From NCBI RefSeq assembly GCF_042679605.1, contig NZ_JBHTMU010000017.1, forward strand, positions 1 to 64,000: a DNA stretch of 64,000 nt, written 5' to 3'. Below the pieces are notes generated by a model that saw only the letters and a list, made by a program, of their open reading frames with translations, was not told where the DNA came from and searched no databases. Below, one piece after another: positions 34,913 to 44,288 of this stretch. The translations under genes and the position numbers were made by a program. Position 1 is the first letter of the stretch. Each line of letters opens with the position of its first letter. The stretch is from Litorisediminicola beolgyonensis (GTDB lineage Bacteria; Pseudomonadota; Alphaproteobacteria; Rhodobacterales; Rhodobacteraceae).

Positions 34913-36094
34913 ATGCATGACCTGGCTTTACCTTCCTCCGGACGCGCTTCCGGAGCCGGAGACGCATGCCTCTTCGGCCTCTCCCTCTGCTCCGGCGCGG
35001 GCGGGCTCGACCTCGGGCTCGCCATCGCCATCCCCGGATATCGTGCTGTGGGCCATGTCGAACGGGAAACCTTCGCCGCAGCCACTCTCGTGGCGCGGAT
35101 GGAAGACGCGTCCCTGGATCAGGCTGTTGTCTGGGACGACGTTGGAACCTTCGACGGCCGCCCGTGGCGCGGCGCGGTGGACATCGTCACTGCGGGCTAT
35201 CCGTGCCAGCCGTTCTCGGTCGCGGGCAAGCGCCGGGGCGCGGACGACCCGCGCCACCTCTGGCCGCATGTCGCCCGCATCGTCGGCGAGGTCGAGCCGC
35301 CCTTCGTGTTCCTCGAGAATGTCGCCCATCATCTCCGCCTCGGATTCCCCGAGGTCGCCAGCGGACTGGTCGGCATGGGCTACCGCCTTGCGGCAGGCCT
35401 CTTCACGGCGGCGGAAGTCGGCGCGCCGCACAAGCGCGAGCGCCTGTTCATCCTCGCCATCCGCGAGGGGGACGAGCTGGCCGACCCCGCGCGCCTGCTC
35501 TGGCACCCGGTCGAGTGGCGGGAACCGGACGGAACTGCTGCGGCTCTGGCCGACGCCGAGGGCCAGCGCCAACGAAAACCGGCAGACGAAACCGACGCCA
35601 TCGCAGGCTGCGGGCCAGCACGGCATGAACCTCGCGACGACAGCCGCGATGTGGCCGACGCCGCAGACCGACAGCTTCCGCAGCCGGGGTGGCGACAGGC
35701 GCGACGAGAAGGGTCTGGACCGAATGGCGCGGGACTGGCCGACGCCGATGGCGAACGACGGCTGCAAGCCGAGCGCTGGCAACCGCAAGACAGCCGATCT
35801 GACCCATGCGGCGGGGATGTGGATGACGCCGACGGCCCGCGATCACAAGGATGGGGCGACGACACTGGCGAACACGCCGGTGAACGGCCTGCTTGGCCGC
35901 CAGGTCCTGGTGACGCCGATGGCTGGGAGCGATACCTCCGAGCCGCGCCGGACCTTGAACCCGCTGTTCGTCGAGGCGCTGATGGGCTGGCCCACCGGGT
36001 GGACCGGCTTCGGCTCTGTGGCAACGGCGTGGTCCCCTTGGTTGCGGCGCATGCGCTGCGAACTCTGGCGACTGAATTGCTGGCCGATGGATGA
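34913..36094 (+). CDS. dcm: DNA (cytosine-5) methyltransferase, phage type
   Basis: This is a 393-aa protein. LSLCSGAGGLDLGL is motif I, GYPCQPFSVAG (about 97-107) holds the catalytic Cys of motif IV, FLENV is motif VI, and GAPHKRERLFILA is motif VIII. The C-terminus LRLCGNGVVPLVAAHALRTL is motif X. The part in between (about 205-350) is low in complexity with repeated 'LADA/VADA' and is also open in the next frame, where the reading is family-like (see 35530-36107). It follows the ParB-methyltransferase gene by one base. Confidence 0.85.
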   Translation: MHDLALPSSGRASGAGDACLFGLSLCSGAGGLDLGLAIAIPGYRAVGHVERETFAAATLVARMEDASLDQAVVWDDVGTFDGRPWRGAVDIVTAGYPCQPFSVAGKRRGADDPRHLWPHVARIVGEVEPPFVFLENVAHHLRLGFPEVASGLVGMGYRLAAGLFTAAEVGAPHKRERLFILAIREGDELADPARLLWHPVEWREPDGTAAALADAEGQRQRKPADETDAIAGCGPARHEPRDDSRDVADAADRQLPQPGWRQARREGSGPNGAGLADADGERRLQAERWQPQDSRSDPCGGDVDDADGPRSQGWGDDTGEHAGERPAWPPGPGDADGWERYLRAAPDLEPAVRRGADGLAHRVDRLRLCGNGVVPLVAAHALRTLATELLADG

Positions 36095-36107
36095 GGCAGC
36101 GGCATGA
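35530..36107 (+). other. Second reading frame inside the cytosine methyltransferase gene
   Basis: In the frame one base ahead of dcm, an uninterrupted reading frame runs from an ATG at 34917 to TGA at 36105-36107. From about 35530 on it looks like a known type of phage methylase tail: repeated WPTP and MTPTARD units (LWPTPRASANENRQ, DWPTPMANDG, WMTPTARDHKDG) and the ending LNPLFVEALMGWPTGWTGF. The bases that give LADA in dcm give WPTP here. Whether this frame is translated, alone or through frameshifting, is unknown. Confidence 0.35.
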
Positions 36108-36322
36108 AGCAGTCCCGCCTCATGTCGCTGGTCGAGTCCGTCGCCAACGTGATCGTCGGCTACGGCGTCGCCGTGGTCACGCAATTCCTGATCTTTCCGA
36201 TCTTCGGGCTGCACACGACGCTGGCCCAGAACCTGAAGATGGGCGCGGTGTTCACCGTGGTGAGCATAGCGCGGTCCTACGTCCTGCGGCGGCTGTTCGA
36301 ACGGCTGCGGCGGAACACATAG
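36104..36322 (+). CDS. Small membrane protein (DUF7220-like)
   Basis: This 72-aa protein has two hydrophobic segments (VANVIVGYGVAVVTQFLIFPIFG and the LKMGAVFTVVSIARSYVL region) and a basic C-terminus (RRLFERLRRN). It matches the small phage membrane proteins I know as DUF7220, found behind methyltransferase genes. Function unknown. Confidence 0.6.
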   Translation: MKQSRLMSLVESVANVIVGYGVAVVTQFLIFPIFGLHTTLAQNLKMGAVFTVVSIARSYVLRRLFERLRRNT

Positions 36323-36396
36323 CTTCGGGCAGTTACGATCTTTTTGCCGGCCGCGCATGACGTGTATGGTGTGCCAAGTTCAGTAGGGACAGCAGC

Positions 36397-36786
36397 ATGC
36401 CGCAACTTGAAGTCAAAGGGCTTGATCGAAGCGAATGGGGAAATTCGATTGTTCGAGTGCATCACTCACATCGAAGCGGAATTGGTCGATATGGTGTCGC
36501 TCGAATAACAAACATGGCTGATCGATCGAGGTCATACGATACGGTTATTCTTGGCCACGATGACGACAGCGCGATCTACATGGCCTTTGATGCGAGGCAG
36601 GCGCTCGGAGTGGAAAAGGGCGAACGCCTGAATTTCGATCTCCAAGCGCTCGGATGGTTTGGCAAGATGCGCTGGTACCTTCGGACGCAGGATCCCCGGA
36701 TCTATATCCCGGCGTGGCTCGCTGTTTGGTCGGTAGGCCTTGGCGCAATTGGGATCGTGCTTGGGGTCATTTCGCTTCTTGAATGA
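36397..36786 (+). CDS. Hypothetical membrane-anchored protein, moron-like
   Basis: This 129-aa protein has a soluble beta-rich N-terminal part and a C-terminal transmembrane segment (IPAWLAVWSVGLGAIGIVLGVI, about 104-125). Its base composition is clearly lower in GC than that of its neighbours (for example GAATTGGTCGATATGG stretches), and the gene is flanked by short gaps, so it looks like a late acquisition. No family recognised. Confidence 0.5.
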   Translation: MPQLEVKGLDRSEWGNSIVRVHHSHRSGIGRYGVARITNMADRSRSYDTVILGHDDDSAIYMAFDARQALGVEKGERLNFDLQALGWFGKMRWYLRTQDPRIYIPAWLAVWSVGLGAIGIVLGVISLLE

Positions 36787-36839
36787 TCATGCATGCCGCC
36801 GCCCAGTCGGGGCGGCGGCCTGAGTTCTTGCGCGGGCGA

Positions 36840-37412
36840 TCAGGCTGCCGGAAGCCGATAGACCCGCCCGCGCCCATCGACCTTCTCCGAGGTCACCTCG
36901 AGCCCGAGTTTCTTCTTCAGCGCCCCGGCCATCGCGCTGCGCACCGTGTGCGACTGCCAGCCCGTCGCGGCCATGATCTCCTCAATGGTCGCGCCGTCCG
37001 GCGCGCGCAGCATGGCGATCAGGGTGGCCTGCTTGGTACCCTCGCGCGGCGTGCGCGCTTTGGGCGAAGCCTTCGGTTCGGTGGGGGTGTCCGGCGCAGG
37101 CTCCTCGGTCGGCGCGTCCGTCGCGCCCGCAGGCGCGGCGTTCGCGTCCTCGGGCTCGATCCCGATGGCGGCGAGGCCTGCGTTGGTGGCGACCAGCGTG
37201 ACGCCGTGTCCGTCGCCGGTCTCGCGCCAGACGGGCTCGCCAATGCGCATGTCGGCGTCGACCTCCTGCAGGAAGTTCTTCGCGAGCATCGCGCCGACCA
37301 CCTTGGCGGCAGCGCCGCCGCGCAGGCTCTCGGGCAGCGGCAGGGCGATGCGGTCCTCGCGCTGTGCGGCGGCGCTGAGGATGATGGCTTGGGTGTCAGA
37401 AAGCTTGGTCAT
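36840..37412 (-). CDS. DUF3489 domain protein
   Basis: This is a 190-aa protein. The C-terminal domain (about 125-190) reads REGTKQATLIAMLRAPDGATIEEIMAATGWQSHTVRSAMAGALKK, the DUF3489 winged-helix signature. The N-terminal part (LSDTQAIILSAAAQRED) is also typical, with an Ala/Pro-rich linker between. It probably binds DNA. The gene faces left, opposite to the packaging genes, and could regulate them. DUF3489 genes often accompany serine-recombinase prophages. Confidence 0.85.
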   Translation of the reverse strand: MTKLSDTQAIILSAAAQREDRIALPLPESLRGGAAAKVVGAMLAKNFLQEVDADMRIGEPVWRETGDGHGVTLVATNAGLAAIGIEPEDANAAPAGATDAPTEEPAPDTPTEPKASPKARTPREGTKQATLIAMLRAPDGATIEEIMAATGWQSHTVRSAMAGALKKKLGLEVTSEKVDGRGRVYRLPAA

Positions 37413-37507
37413 GGGGTCGTCTCCGTATTCGGGCCCGCGTCATGCGGCGCCTTCTACGATCCCGAGCCGCGCAGGGCGCGCGGCGGGAGTTCCGGCAGTG
37501 CCGGAGA

Positions 37508-37780
37508 TCAGCGGGCGTGTTCGCCCTCGCCGAAGGCGCTGTCGGTGATGCGCCTCAGAAGGCTGGCGTAGTGTTCGAGGGTGCCGACCATCGCCCAGCC
37601 CGCCTCGTCGGGGGCGCAGTTGAAATGGTCGTCGCTGAGTGCCTGCAGGCGGGCGAGCATCTCGTCGATCTCGGCCTTCTTGCCGATGAAGGCCGCGAGC
37701 GCGGCTTCCTTGTTCCGGCGCGCCTTCTCGGCGCGGAGTTCGTGACGCGGGGTGGTGATCGGGTTCAGGCGGGTGGTCAT
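37508..37780 (-). CDS. Hypothetical phage protein
   Basis: This 90-aa protein starts at the ATG at 37780, which has GGAG 9 bases upstream. It is helical, basic at the start and acidic at the end (RHELRAEKARRNKEAALAAF). It lies upstream of the DUF3489 gene on the same strand. Family unknown. Confidence 0.55.
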   Translation of the reverse strand: MTTRLNPITTPRHELRAEKARRNKEAALAAFIGKKAEIDEMLARLQALSDDHFNCAPDEAGWAMVGTLEHYASLLRRITDSAFGEGEHAR

Positions 37781-37890
37781 CGTGGTGGCTCCGGGTGAGT
37801 TGCATCGCTTCGTTGGAGTGACATTCCCTCTGTCCGCGAGGCTTATCAACTCGATAAGCACATGATCTTGAATGATAATCGGAGCTGTCG

Positions 37891-38487
37891 ATGCAGGGCA
37901 TGAGCGAGCGCCAGTACGCCGCCCATGTCGGGCTGTCGCGGGGCGCGATCCAGAAGGCGAAGGCGGCCGAGCGGCTGGTCCTCTATCCCGACGGCAGCAT
38001 CAACGCGGCCGCCAGCGACGCCCGGCGTGCCGAGATGACGGACCCGTCGAAGACGAGGATGCCGCCTGGGCCGAAGCTGAAGCCTGTTCCCGAGGCTGCA
38101 GTGGCCGCCGTCGGCGACACGCTGCGCGAACAGGGGCTGGCCGTGCCCGCCGTCGGCGGCGGCACGACCTTCCTGCAGGCAAAGACGGCCAACGAGGTGC
38201 TGAAGGCGCAGGAGCGGCGCATCCGTCTGCAGAAGCTGAAGGGGGAGTTGATCGAGCGGGCCCGCGCGCTGGCGCTGGTGTTCCGGCTGGCGCGGGAGGA
38301 ACGGGACGCGTGGGTGAACTGGCCTGCGCGTGCGGCGGCGCTGATGGCGGCCGAGCTCTCGGCCTCGTGCCGCGACGCGACGGGCCAGCAGATCACCGTG
38401 GAGCCAGCCGCGATGCAGAAGGTCCTGGAAAAACATGTACGCGCCCACCTCGACGAACTCGCCGAGGTCCGGCCCGACTTCCGGTGA
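37891..38487 (+). CDS. Terminase small subunit-like protein (Nu1 type)
   Basis: This is a 198-aa protein. The N-terminal MSERQYAAHVGLSRGAIQKAKAAERL is the winged helix-turn-helix of the lambda Nu1 type that binds packaging sites. The C-terminal helices (ALALVFRLAREERDAWVNWPARAA) resemble the DUF1441 group of small terminases. It overlaps the large terminase gene by 53 bases. The gap upstream (37781-37890) should hold the promoter of the late operon. Confidence 0.75.
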   Translation: MQGMSERQYAAHVGLSRGAIQKAKAAERLVLYPDGSINAAASDARRAEMTDPSKTRMPPGPKLKPVPEAAVAAVGDTLREQGLAVPAVGGGTTFLQAKTANEVLKAQERRIRLQKLKGELIERARALALVFRLAREERDAWVNWPARAAALMAAELSASCRDATGQQITVEPAAMQKVLEKHVRAHLDELAEVRPDFR

Positions 38488-40441
38488 GAGCGGCGATGGC
38501 CTGACGGACTTCGACGGCGCGGGCGAGATCCTGCGCGCCTGGGGCAGCGGGCTGCGGCCCGACCCGGACCTGACCGTCTCGGAATGGGCGGACCGGCACC
38601 GGATGCTCTCGGGACGCGCCTCGGCCGAGCCTGGGCGGTACCGGACGGTGCGCACGCCCTACATGCGCGAGATCATGGACCGGCTGTCGCCCGGCGATCC
38701 CACGCAGCGGATCGTGTTCATGAAGGCCGCGCAGGTCGGCGCGACCGAGGCTGGGAACAACTGGATCGGGTTCGCGATCCACCAGGCGCCGGGTCCGATG
38801 CTGGCGGTCCAGCCGACGGTGGAACTGGCGAAACGCAATTCGCGCCAGCGGATCGACCCGCTGATCGATGAGAGCCCCGAGCTGCGGGACCGCGTCAAAC
38901 CGGCCCGGTCGCGCGACGCGGGCAACACCATGCTGTCGAAGGAATTCGCGGGCGGCATCCTGATCATGACCGGGGCGAACTCGGCGGTCGGGCTGCGCTC
39001 GACCCCGGCGCGCTACATCTTCCTCGACGAGGTCGACGCCTATCCGGCCTCGGCCGACGAGGAAGGCGACCCGGTGACGTTGGCCGAGGCCCGGTCGCTG
39101 ACCTTCGCGCACCGGCGCAAGGTGCTGCTGGTCTCGACCCCTACGATCCGCGGGCTTTCCCGGATCGAGCGCGAGTACGAGGCGAGCGACCAGCGCCGGT
39201 ACTTCGTGCCGTGCCCGCATTGCGGCGCGATGCAGTGGCTGAAGTTCGACCGGCTGCGCTGGCAGAAGGGCAAGCCGGAGACGGCGGAATATCACTGCGA
39301 GGGCTGCGACGCGGCAATCGCGGAACACCACAAGACGGCGATGCTGGAGGGCGGCGAATGGCGGGCGACCGCCACGGCCGCCGATCCCGCAACGGTCGGC
39401 TACCATTTGTCGGCGCTCTATTCGCCGGTGGGCTGGCTCAGCTGGGTCCGCATCGCGCGCGGCTGTGAGGCGGCCCAAGGGTCGGACGAGGCGATCAAGG
39501 CATTCCGCAACACCATCCTCGGCGAGACATGGGTCGAAACCGGGGAAGCGCCGGACTGGCAACGGCTCTACGACCGCCGCGAGGTATGGAAACCGGGTAC
39601 CGTTCCTGCGGGCGGGCTGTTCCTGACCGCCGGGGCCGACGTGCAGAAGGACCGGATCGAGGTCGATGTCTGGGCTTGGGGGCGGGGACTGGAAAGCTGG
39701 CTCGTCGATCACGTCGTGATCGAGGGCGGGCCCGACCGGCACGACGCGTGGTCAGAGCTGACGGCGCTGCTGGATCGGTCGTGGCCGCATGAACGCGGCG
39801 CGCATCTCAGGATCGCGCGGCTCGCCATCGACACCGGCTACGAGGCCCCGGCGGTCTATTCCTGGTCGCGGGCGCAGGGGTTTGGGCAGGTGTCGCCGGT
39901 CAAGGGTGTCGAGGGGTTCAACCGCTCGAGCCCGGTGTCGGGGCCGACCTTCGTCGATGCGACCGAGGGCGGTAAACGTCTGCGGCGCGAGGCACGGCTC
40001 TGGACCGTGGCGGTCTCGACCTTCAAGGCCGAGACCTACCGCTTCCTGCGGCTGGCGCGGCCGACCGAGGAGGAGATGGCCGACGGGGCCGCGTTCCCAC
40101 CCGGCTCGGTGCATCTGCCGCATTGGGTCGAGAACGAATGGCTGAAGCAGTTCGTGGCCGAACAGCTGGTGACGGTGCGCACGAAGCGCGGCTTCGCCCG
40201 GCTGGAATGGCAGAAGCTGCGCGAGCGCAACGAGGCGCTGGATTGCCGGGTCTACGCCCGCGCCGCCGCCTGGATTGCGGGCGCGGACCGCTGGCCCGAC
40301 GAGAAATGGCGCGACCTCGAGGATCAGCTCGGGGCCGCTCCAACCGACACCGATCCCGCCGGACAGATCAACCGGCAGGGACAGGCCCCGCAGGGCAAGC
40401 GCCGCTCCGACTGGCTCGGGCGGCGCGGAGGATGGTTCTGA
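38435..40441 (+). CDS. Terminase large subunit (lambda GpA family)
   Basis: This 668-aa protein packages phage DNA. The ATPase domain has the atypical Walker A FMKAAQVGATEAG (about 95-107) and Walker B YIFLDEVDAY (about 194-203), as in lambda GpA. A zinc-binding pair CPHCG/CEGC follows near 260-290. The C-terminal nuclease part contains LTAGADVQKDRIEVDVW (the catalytic Asp strand). The length matches the family. Confidence 0.95.
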   Translation: MYAPTSTNSPRSGPTSGESGDGLTDFDGAGEILRAWGSGLRPDPDLTVSEWADRHRMLSGRASAEPGRYRTVRTPYMREIMDRLSPGDPTQRIVFMKAAQVGATEAGNNWIGFAIHQAPGPMLAVQPTVELAKRNSRQRIDPLIDESPELRDRVKPARSRDAGNTMLSKEFAGGILIMTGANSAVGLRSTPARYIFLDEVDAYPASADEEGDPVTLAEARSLTFAHRRKVLLVSTPTIRGLSRIEREYEASDQRRYFVPCPHCGAMQWLKFDRLRWQKGKPETAEYHCEGCDAAIAEHHKTAMLEGGEWRATATAADPATVGYHLSALYSPVGWLSWVRIARGCEAAQGSDEAIKAFRNTILGETWVETGEAPDWQRLYDRREVWKPGTVPAGGLFLTAGADVQKDRIEVDVWAWGRGLESWLVDHVVIEGGPDRHDAWSELTALLDRSWPHERGAHLRIARLAIDTGYEAPAVYSWSRAQGFGQVSPVKGVEGFNRSSPVSGPTFVDATEGGKRLRREARLWTVAVSTFKAETYRFLRLARPTEEEMADGAAFPPGSVHLPHWVENEWLKQFVAEQLVTVRTKRGFARLEWQKLRERNEALDCRVYARAAAWIAGADRWPDEKWRDLEDQLGAAPTDTDPAGQINRQGQAPQGKRRSDWLGRRGGWF

Positions 40442-40443
40442 AC

Positions 40444-40653
40444 ATGACCGACTGGACGGAAACCGAGCTCTCGGCGCTGCGCCGGGCCTATGCCAGCGGC
40501 ACGACCCGGGTCAGCTACGACGGCAAGTCCGTCGACTATGGTTCGGCCGAGGACCTGCTCGCCCGCATCCGGACCATCGAGCGCGCCATTGCCGGGACCA
40601 CGCGGCCGCTGCCGGTGGCCGGGCTCGCGGGTTTCTTGCGCGGGGATCGCTGA
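40444..40653 (+). CDS. Head-tail joining protein gpW-like
   Basis: This 69-aa protein is of the gpW size and pattern: WTETELSALRRAYASGTTRVSYDGKSVDYGSAEDLLARI. It sits between terminase and portal genes, as W does in lambda. It joins the connector to the tail. It follows the terminase stop by 2 bases and overlaps the portal start (TGATG). Confidence 0.85.
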   Translation: MTDWTETELSALRRAYASGTTRVSYDGKSVDYGSAEDLLARIRTIERAIAGTTRPLPVAGLAGFLRGDR

Positions 40654-42200
40654 TGTCGGCAAACTGGTTCGACAGGGCCATTGCCTCCGTCGCCCCTCGG
40701 GCCGCCGCCAGGCGCGTGCTGGCCCGTCAGGCCTTCGAGACCATGACACGGGGCTATGACGGAGCGGCGAAAGGGCGACGGACGGACGGCTGGCGCGCGC
40801 CGGGATCCTCGGCCGATACCGAGATCGGCGTGGCCGGGGCGCTCCTGCGCGACCGGATGCGCGATCTCGTGCGCAACAATCCGCATGCGGCCAAGGCCGT
40901 GGCGGTGCTGGTCAACAACATCATCGGCGCGGGCATCATGCCGCGCGCCGCCAGTGGCGACGAAAGGCTGGACCGCAAGGTCGATGATCTTTTCGAACGC
41001 TGGACGGCGGAGTGCGATGCCGACGGCCAGCTCGACTTCTATGGGCTCCAGACCCTGATCTGCCGCGAGATGGTCGAAGCGGGCGAGGTGCTGGTGCGCC
41101 GCAGGCTGCGGCGGGCGTCAGATGGTCTGCCGGTGCCGCTGCATTTGCAGGTGCTCGAGGCCGACTTCCTCGACGCCTCGAAATCCGGCGCGCTCGGCGC
41201 GGGCCGCCTTGTGCAGGGGATCGAGTTTGACCAGCTCGGCAAGCGCCGGGCCTACTGGCTCAATGCCGAGCACCCCGGCGATGCCTGGGGCGCGCTGAAC
41301 GGCGGACTTGGATCGCGCCCGGTGCTAGCGACCGAGATCGCCCATGTCTACGAGAAGCAGCGGACGCAGGCACGCGGCGTGCCTTGGGGCGCGCCGGTGA
41401 TCCGCAGCTTGCGCGATCTCGACGATTACGAGGTGGCCGAACTGGTCCGCAAGAAGACGGAGGCCTGCGTCACCGCCATCGTCTTCGGCGACGACGAGGC
41501 GCAGCAGGGCATCGCGCCCTCGGTGGTCGACGCCGACGGCAACCGGGTGGAGCAGTTCGAGCCAGGGCTGATCGCCTATGCGCGGGGCGGCAAGGACATC
41601 CGGTTCAACCAGCCCTCGGCCACCGGCGGCTACGGCGAATACAAGCGCGCCAGCCTGCACACGATCTCGGCCGGGTTCCGGGTGCCCTACGAGCTGCTGA
41701 CCGGCGATCTCAGCCAGGTCAACTATTCCTCGATCCGGGCGGGGCTCGTGGAGTTCCGCCGCCAGATCGACGCGGTGCAGTGGCAGCTGTTCATTCCGAT
41801 GTTCTGCACGCCAGTGTGGCGCTGGTTCACCGAAGCCGCATGGGCGGCGGGGCAGATCCCGTCGCCGACCGTGCCGGTCGAATGGTCGCCGCCGAAGTTC
41901 GAGGCGGTCGATCCGCAGAAGGACGCGATGGCGAACCTGCTGTCGATCCGGTCGGGCACCATGACGCTGGCGGAGGTGATCGCCCGGCAAGGCCGCAAAC
42001 CCGACGCGGTGCTGGCCGAGATCGCCGCGACCAACGCGAAGCTCGATGCGCTGGGGCTGGTGCTCGACAGCGATCCGCGGAGGGTGACCAAGACCGGCAG
42101 CGCGCAGAGTAGCGATCCGGCGAACGACGACCCTGCCGCCGACGACACCAACGCTGACGCGGATTCAATCGACCCGGCGCAGGCCGACCAACAGGACTGA
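40653..42200 (+). CDS. Phage portal protein (lambda gpB family)
   Basis: This is a 515-aa protein. Landmarks are RNNPHAAKAVAVLVNNIIGAG near the start, the WTAECDADGQLDFYGLQ block, and GVPWGAPVIRSLRDLDDYEVAELVRKK, then the conserved SAGFRVPYELLTGDLSQVNYSSIRAGLVEF. It forms the dodecameric channel through which DNA enters the head. The acidic disordered tail (about 475-515) is unusual but harmless. Start coupled to gpW. Confidence 0.95.
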   Translation: MSANWFDRAIASVAPRAAARRVLARQAFETMTRGYDGAAKGRRTDGWRAPGSSADTEIGVAGALLRDRMRDLVRNNPHAAKAVAVLVNNIIGAGIMPRAASGDERLDRKVDDLFERWTAECDADGQLDFYGLQTLICREMVEAGEVLVRRRLRRASDGLPVPLHLQVLEADFLDASKSGALGAGRLVQGIEFDQLGKRRAYWLNAEHPGDAWGALNGGLGSRPVLATEIAHVYEKQRTQARGVPWGAPVIRSLRDLDDYEVAELVRKKTEACVTAIVFGDDEAQQGIAPSVVDADGNRVEQFEPGLIAYARGGKDIRFNQPSATGGYGEYKRASLHTISAGFRVPYELLTGDLSQVNYSSIRAGLVEFRRQIDAVQWQLFIPMFCTPVWRWFTEAAWAAGQIPSPTVPVEWSPPKFEAVDPQKDAMANLLSIRSGTMTLAEVIARQGRKPDAVLAEIAATNAKLDALGLVLDSDPRRVTKTGSAQSSDPANDDPAADDTNADADSIDPAQADQQD

Positions 42201-42204
42201 CCCC

Positions 42205-44259
42205 ATGGACACGATGATCGAACTGCCGGCCATGCGCCGGTCGGCGGAGCTTGCGCCGAACACGGCCGATGCCGACAGCCGCACCGTCGAGGTGGTCTGG
42301 TCGGCCGGGGCCCGCGTGCGGCGCGCCACCTTCTTCGGTGAGCCCTACGACGAGGAGCTGAGCCTCGATCCGGCCCATGTGCGGCTCGACCGGCTGAACG
42401 CGGGCGCGCCGTTCCTGAAGGTGCACGAGCTCGACACGCTCGACGCGGTGATCGGCTCGGTCGTGCCAGGCTCGGCGCGGATCGAGAACGGCCGCGGTAT
42501 CGCCCTGGTGCGGATCAGCGAGCGCGCCGATGTCGAGCCGATCTGGCGCGACATTCAGGCCGGGCACATCCGCGCGGTCTCCATCGGCTACCAGGTCCAC
42601 CGCTTCGAGGTCTCGAAGCCCGAGGCCGCCCGCGAGCTCTGGCGCGCGGTGGACTGGACGCCGTTCGAGGTCTCCGCCGTCGCCGTCGGAGCAGACCCGG
42701 CAGCGGGCTTCCGCGCCCAGCATCCCCTTCACGACTGCGTCCTCCACCGCCGGGACGCCCCCACAGAGCAAGGAGCATCCCCGATGACGGACAAGACCCA
42801 GACCCCGGCGCGCGACGCCGCAACCCCCGCCACCACCCAGCCGACCGAGCCGGTCGAAACCGAGGACACCACCATGACCGAGCCGAATGCGGCTGCGCCC
42901 GACCCGAAGGTCGCCGCCAGCGAGACGCGCGCGCAGCCGAAGACGCAGGCAACGCCGGCGCCCGACACCGAAGCGGTCGCCACCCGCGCCCGCGAGGCCG
43001 AGCGTGACCGGGTCTCCACCATCTACGATCTGGCCGGGCGGCTGAACCTCGAGCGCGGCTTCGCCGAGGATCTGGTCAAGCGTGGCGTCAGCGTGGACGA
43101 GTCCCGCCGCCTGATCCTCGATCAGGTCGCGGCGAAGTCCGACGAGACCCGGACCTTCCCCCATGTCTCGGTCCCCCTCGGCGGCAGGGACGAGCGCATC
43201 GCCCGCCGCGACGCGGTGGCGAATGCGCTGCTGCACCGCTACAGCCCGACGCTGTTCCAGCTGGAGGACGCCGCCCGCCAGTACCGCGGCATGACGCTGC
43301 TGGAGCTCGCCCGCGAAAGCCTCGGCAATGCCGGGGTGAACACCCGCGGTCTGTCGCGCGACGAGGTGGCGACGCGGGCGTTGCACTCGACTTCGGACTT
43401 CCCCGAGATCCTGTCGGCGGTGACCAACAAGACCCTGCGGCAGGCCTACGAGGCCTATCCCCGCACCTTCATGCTGTTCTGTCGCCAGGTGCTCGCCACC
43501 GACTTCAAGGCCATGCACCGGGTCCAGCTCGGCGAGGCCCCGCAGCTGCTCGAGGTGGGCGAGAGCGGCGAGTTCAAGCGTGGGACGCTCGGCGAGAGCA
43601 AGGAGAGCTACAAGGTCAAGACCTATGGCCGGGTGGTCGCGATCACCCGCCAGACGCTGATCAACGACGATCTGGACGCCTTCACCCGGATCCCGGCGAT
43701 GTACGGCAACTCCATCGCTCAGCTGGAGTCGGACGTGGTCTGGGGGATCATCACCGCCAACCCGGCGATGGCCGATGGCAACGCGCTGTTCCACACCACC
43801 CACAAGAACCTCGCCGGGACCGGCGCTGCGCTCGACGTCGGCAGCGTCGGTGCGGCCCGAGCGGCGATGGCCAAGCAGACCGGTCTCGACAAGAAGACGG
43901 TGCTGAACGTCCGCCCCGCCTTCCTGATCGTGCCCGCCTCGCTGGAGCTGAAGGCCGAGCAGCTGGTCGCCCAGAACCTCGTGCCCGCCGCGACCTCCAG
44001 CGTGGTGCCGCAGTCGATCCGGACGCTGGCGCCGATCAGCGAGCCCCGCCTCGACGCCGCCAGCGAGACCGCCTGGTATCTGGCCGCCAGCCCGAACCAG
44101 ATCGACACCATCGAGTACGCCTATCTCGAGGGTCAGCAGGGCGCCTACATCGAGACGCGCAACGGCTTCGACGTCGATGGCGTCGAGATCAAGTGCCGCC
44201 TCGACTTCGGCGCCAAGGCCATCGACTGGCGCGGCCTCTACAAGAACCCGGGCGCGTAA
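42205..44259 (+). CDS. Prohead protease-major capsid fusion
   Basis: This is a 684-aa protein. Residues about 25-170 form an S78-type prohead protease with likely catalytic H74 (FLKVHEL) and S126 (RAVSIGYQVHRF). A disordered Pro/Thr/Ala-rich linker (about 185-260) leads to the capsid part (about 330-684), where LFCRQVLATDFKAMHRVQLGE and ALFHTTHKNLAG resemble the Mu gpT-like major head protein. Fusion of protease and capsid is known in phages of this type. An internal ATG at 42784 (MTDKTQTPARD) after AAGGAGC could start a scaffold or capsid-only product. Confidence 0.88.
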   Translation: MDTMIELPAMRRSAELAPNTADADSRTVEVVWSAGARVRRATFFGEPYDEELSLDPAHVRLDRLNAGAPFLKVHELDTLDAVIGSVVPGSARIENGRGIALVRISERADVEPIWRDIQAGHIRAVSIGYQVHRFEVSKPEAARELWRAVDWTPFEVSAVAVGADPAAGFRAQHPLHDCVLHRRDAPTEQGASPMTDKTQTPARDAATPATTQPTEPVETEDTTMTEPNAAAPDPKVAASETRAQPKTQATPAPDTEAVATRAREAERDRVSTIYDLAGRLNLERGFAEDLVKRGVSVDESRRLILDQVAAKSDETRTFPHVSVPLGGRDERIARRDAVANALLHRYSPTLFQLEDAARQYRGMTLLELARESLGNAGVNTRGLSRDEVATRALHSTSDFPEILSAVTNKTLRQAYEAYPRTFMLFCRQVLATDFKAMHRVQLGEAPQLLEVGESGEFKRGTLGESKESYKVKTYGRVVAITRQTLINDDLDAFTRIPAMYGNSIAQLESDVVWGIITANPAMADGNALFHTTHKNLAGTGAALDVGSVGAARAAMAKQTGLDKKTVLNVRPAFLIVPASLELKAEQLVAQNLVPAATSSVVPQSIRTLAPISEPRLDAASETAWYLAASPNQIDTIEYAYLEGQQGAYIETRNGFDVDGVEIKCRLDFGAKAIDWRGLYKNPGA

Positions 44260-44288
44260 CCCGCACCCCATGCTGAACCCTGACATGC

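Noticed and set aside
41827..44286. 819-codon open frame opposite portal and capsid genes
   Set aside because: Shadow of two well-supported phage genes on the other strand; it crosses their boundary.
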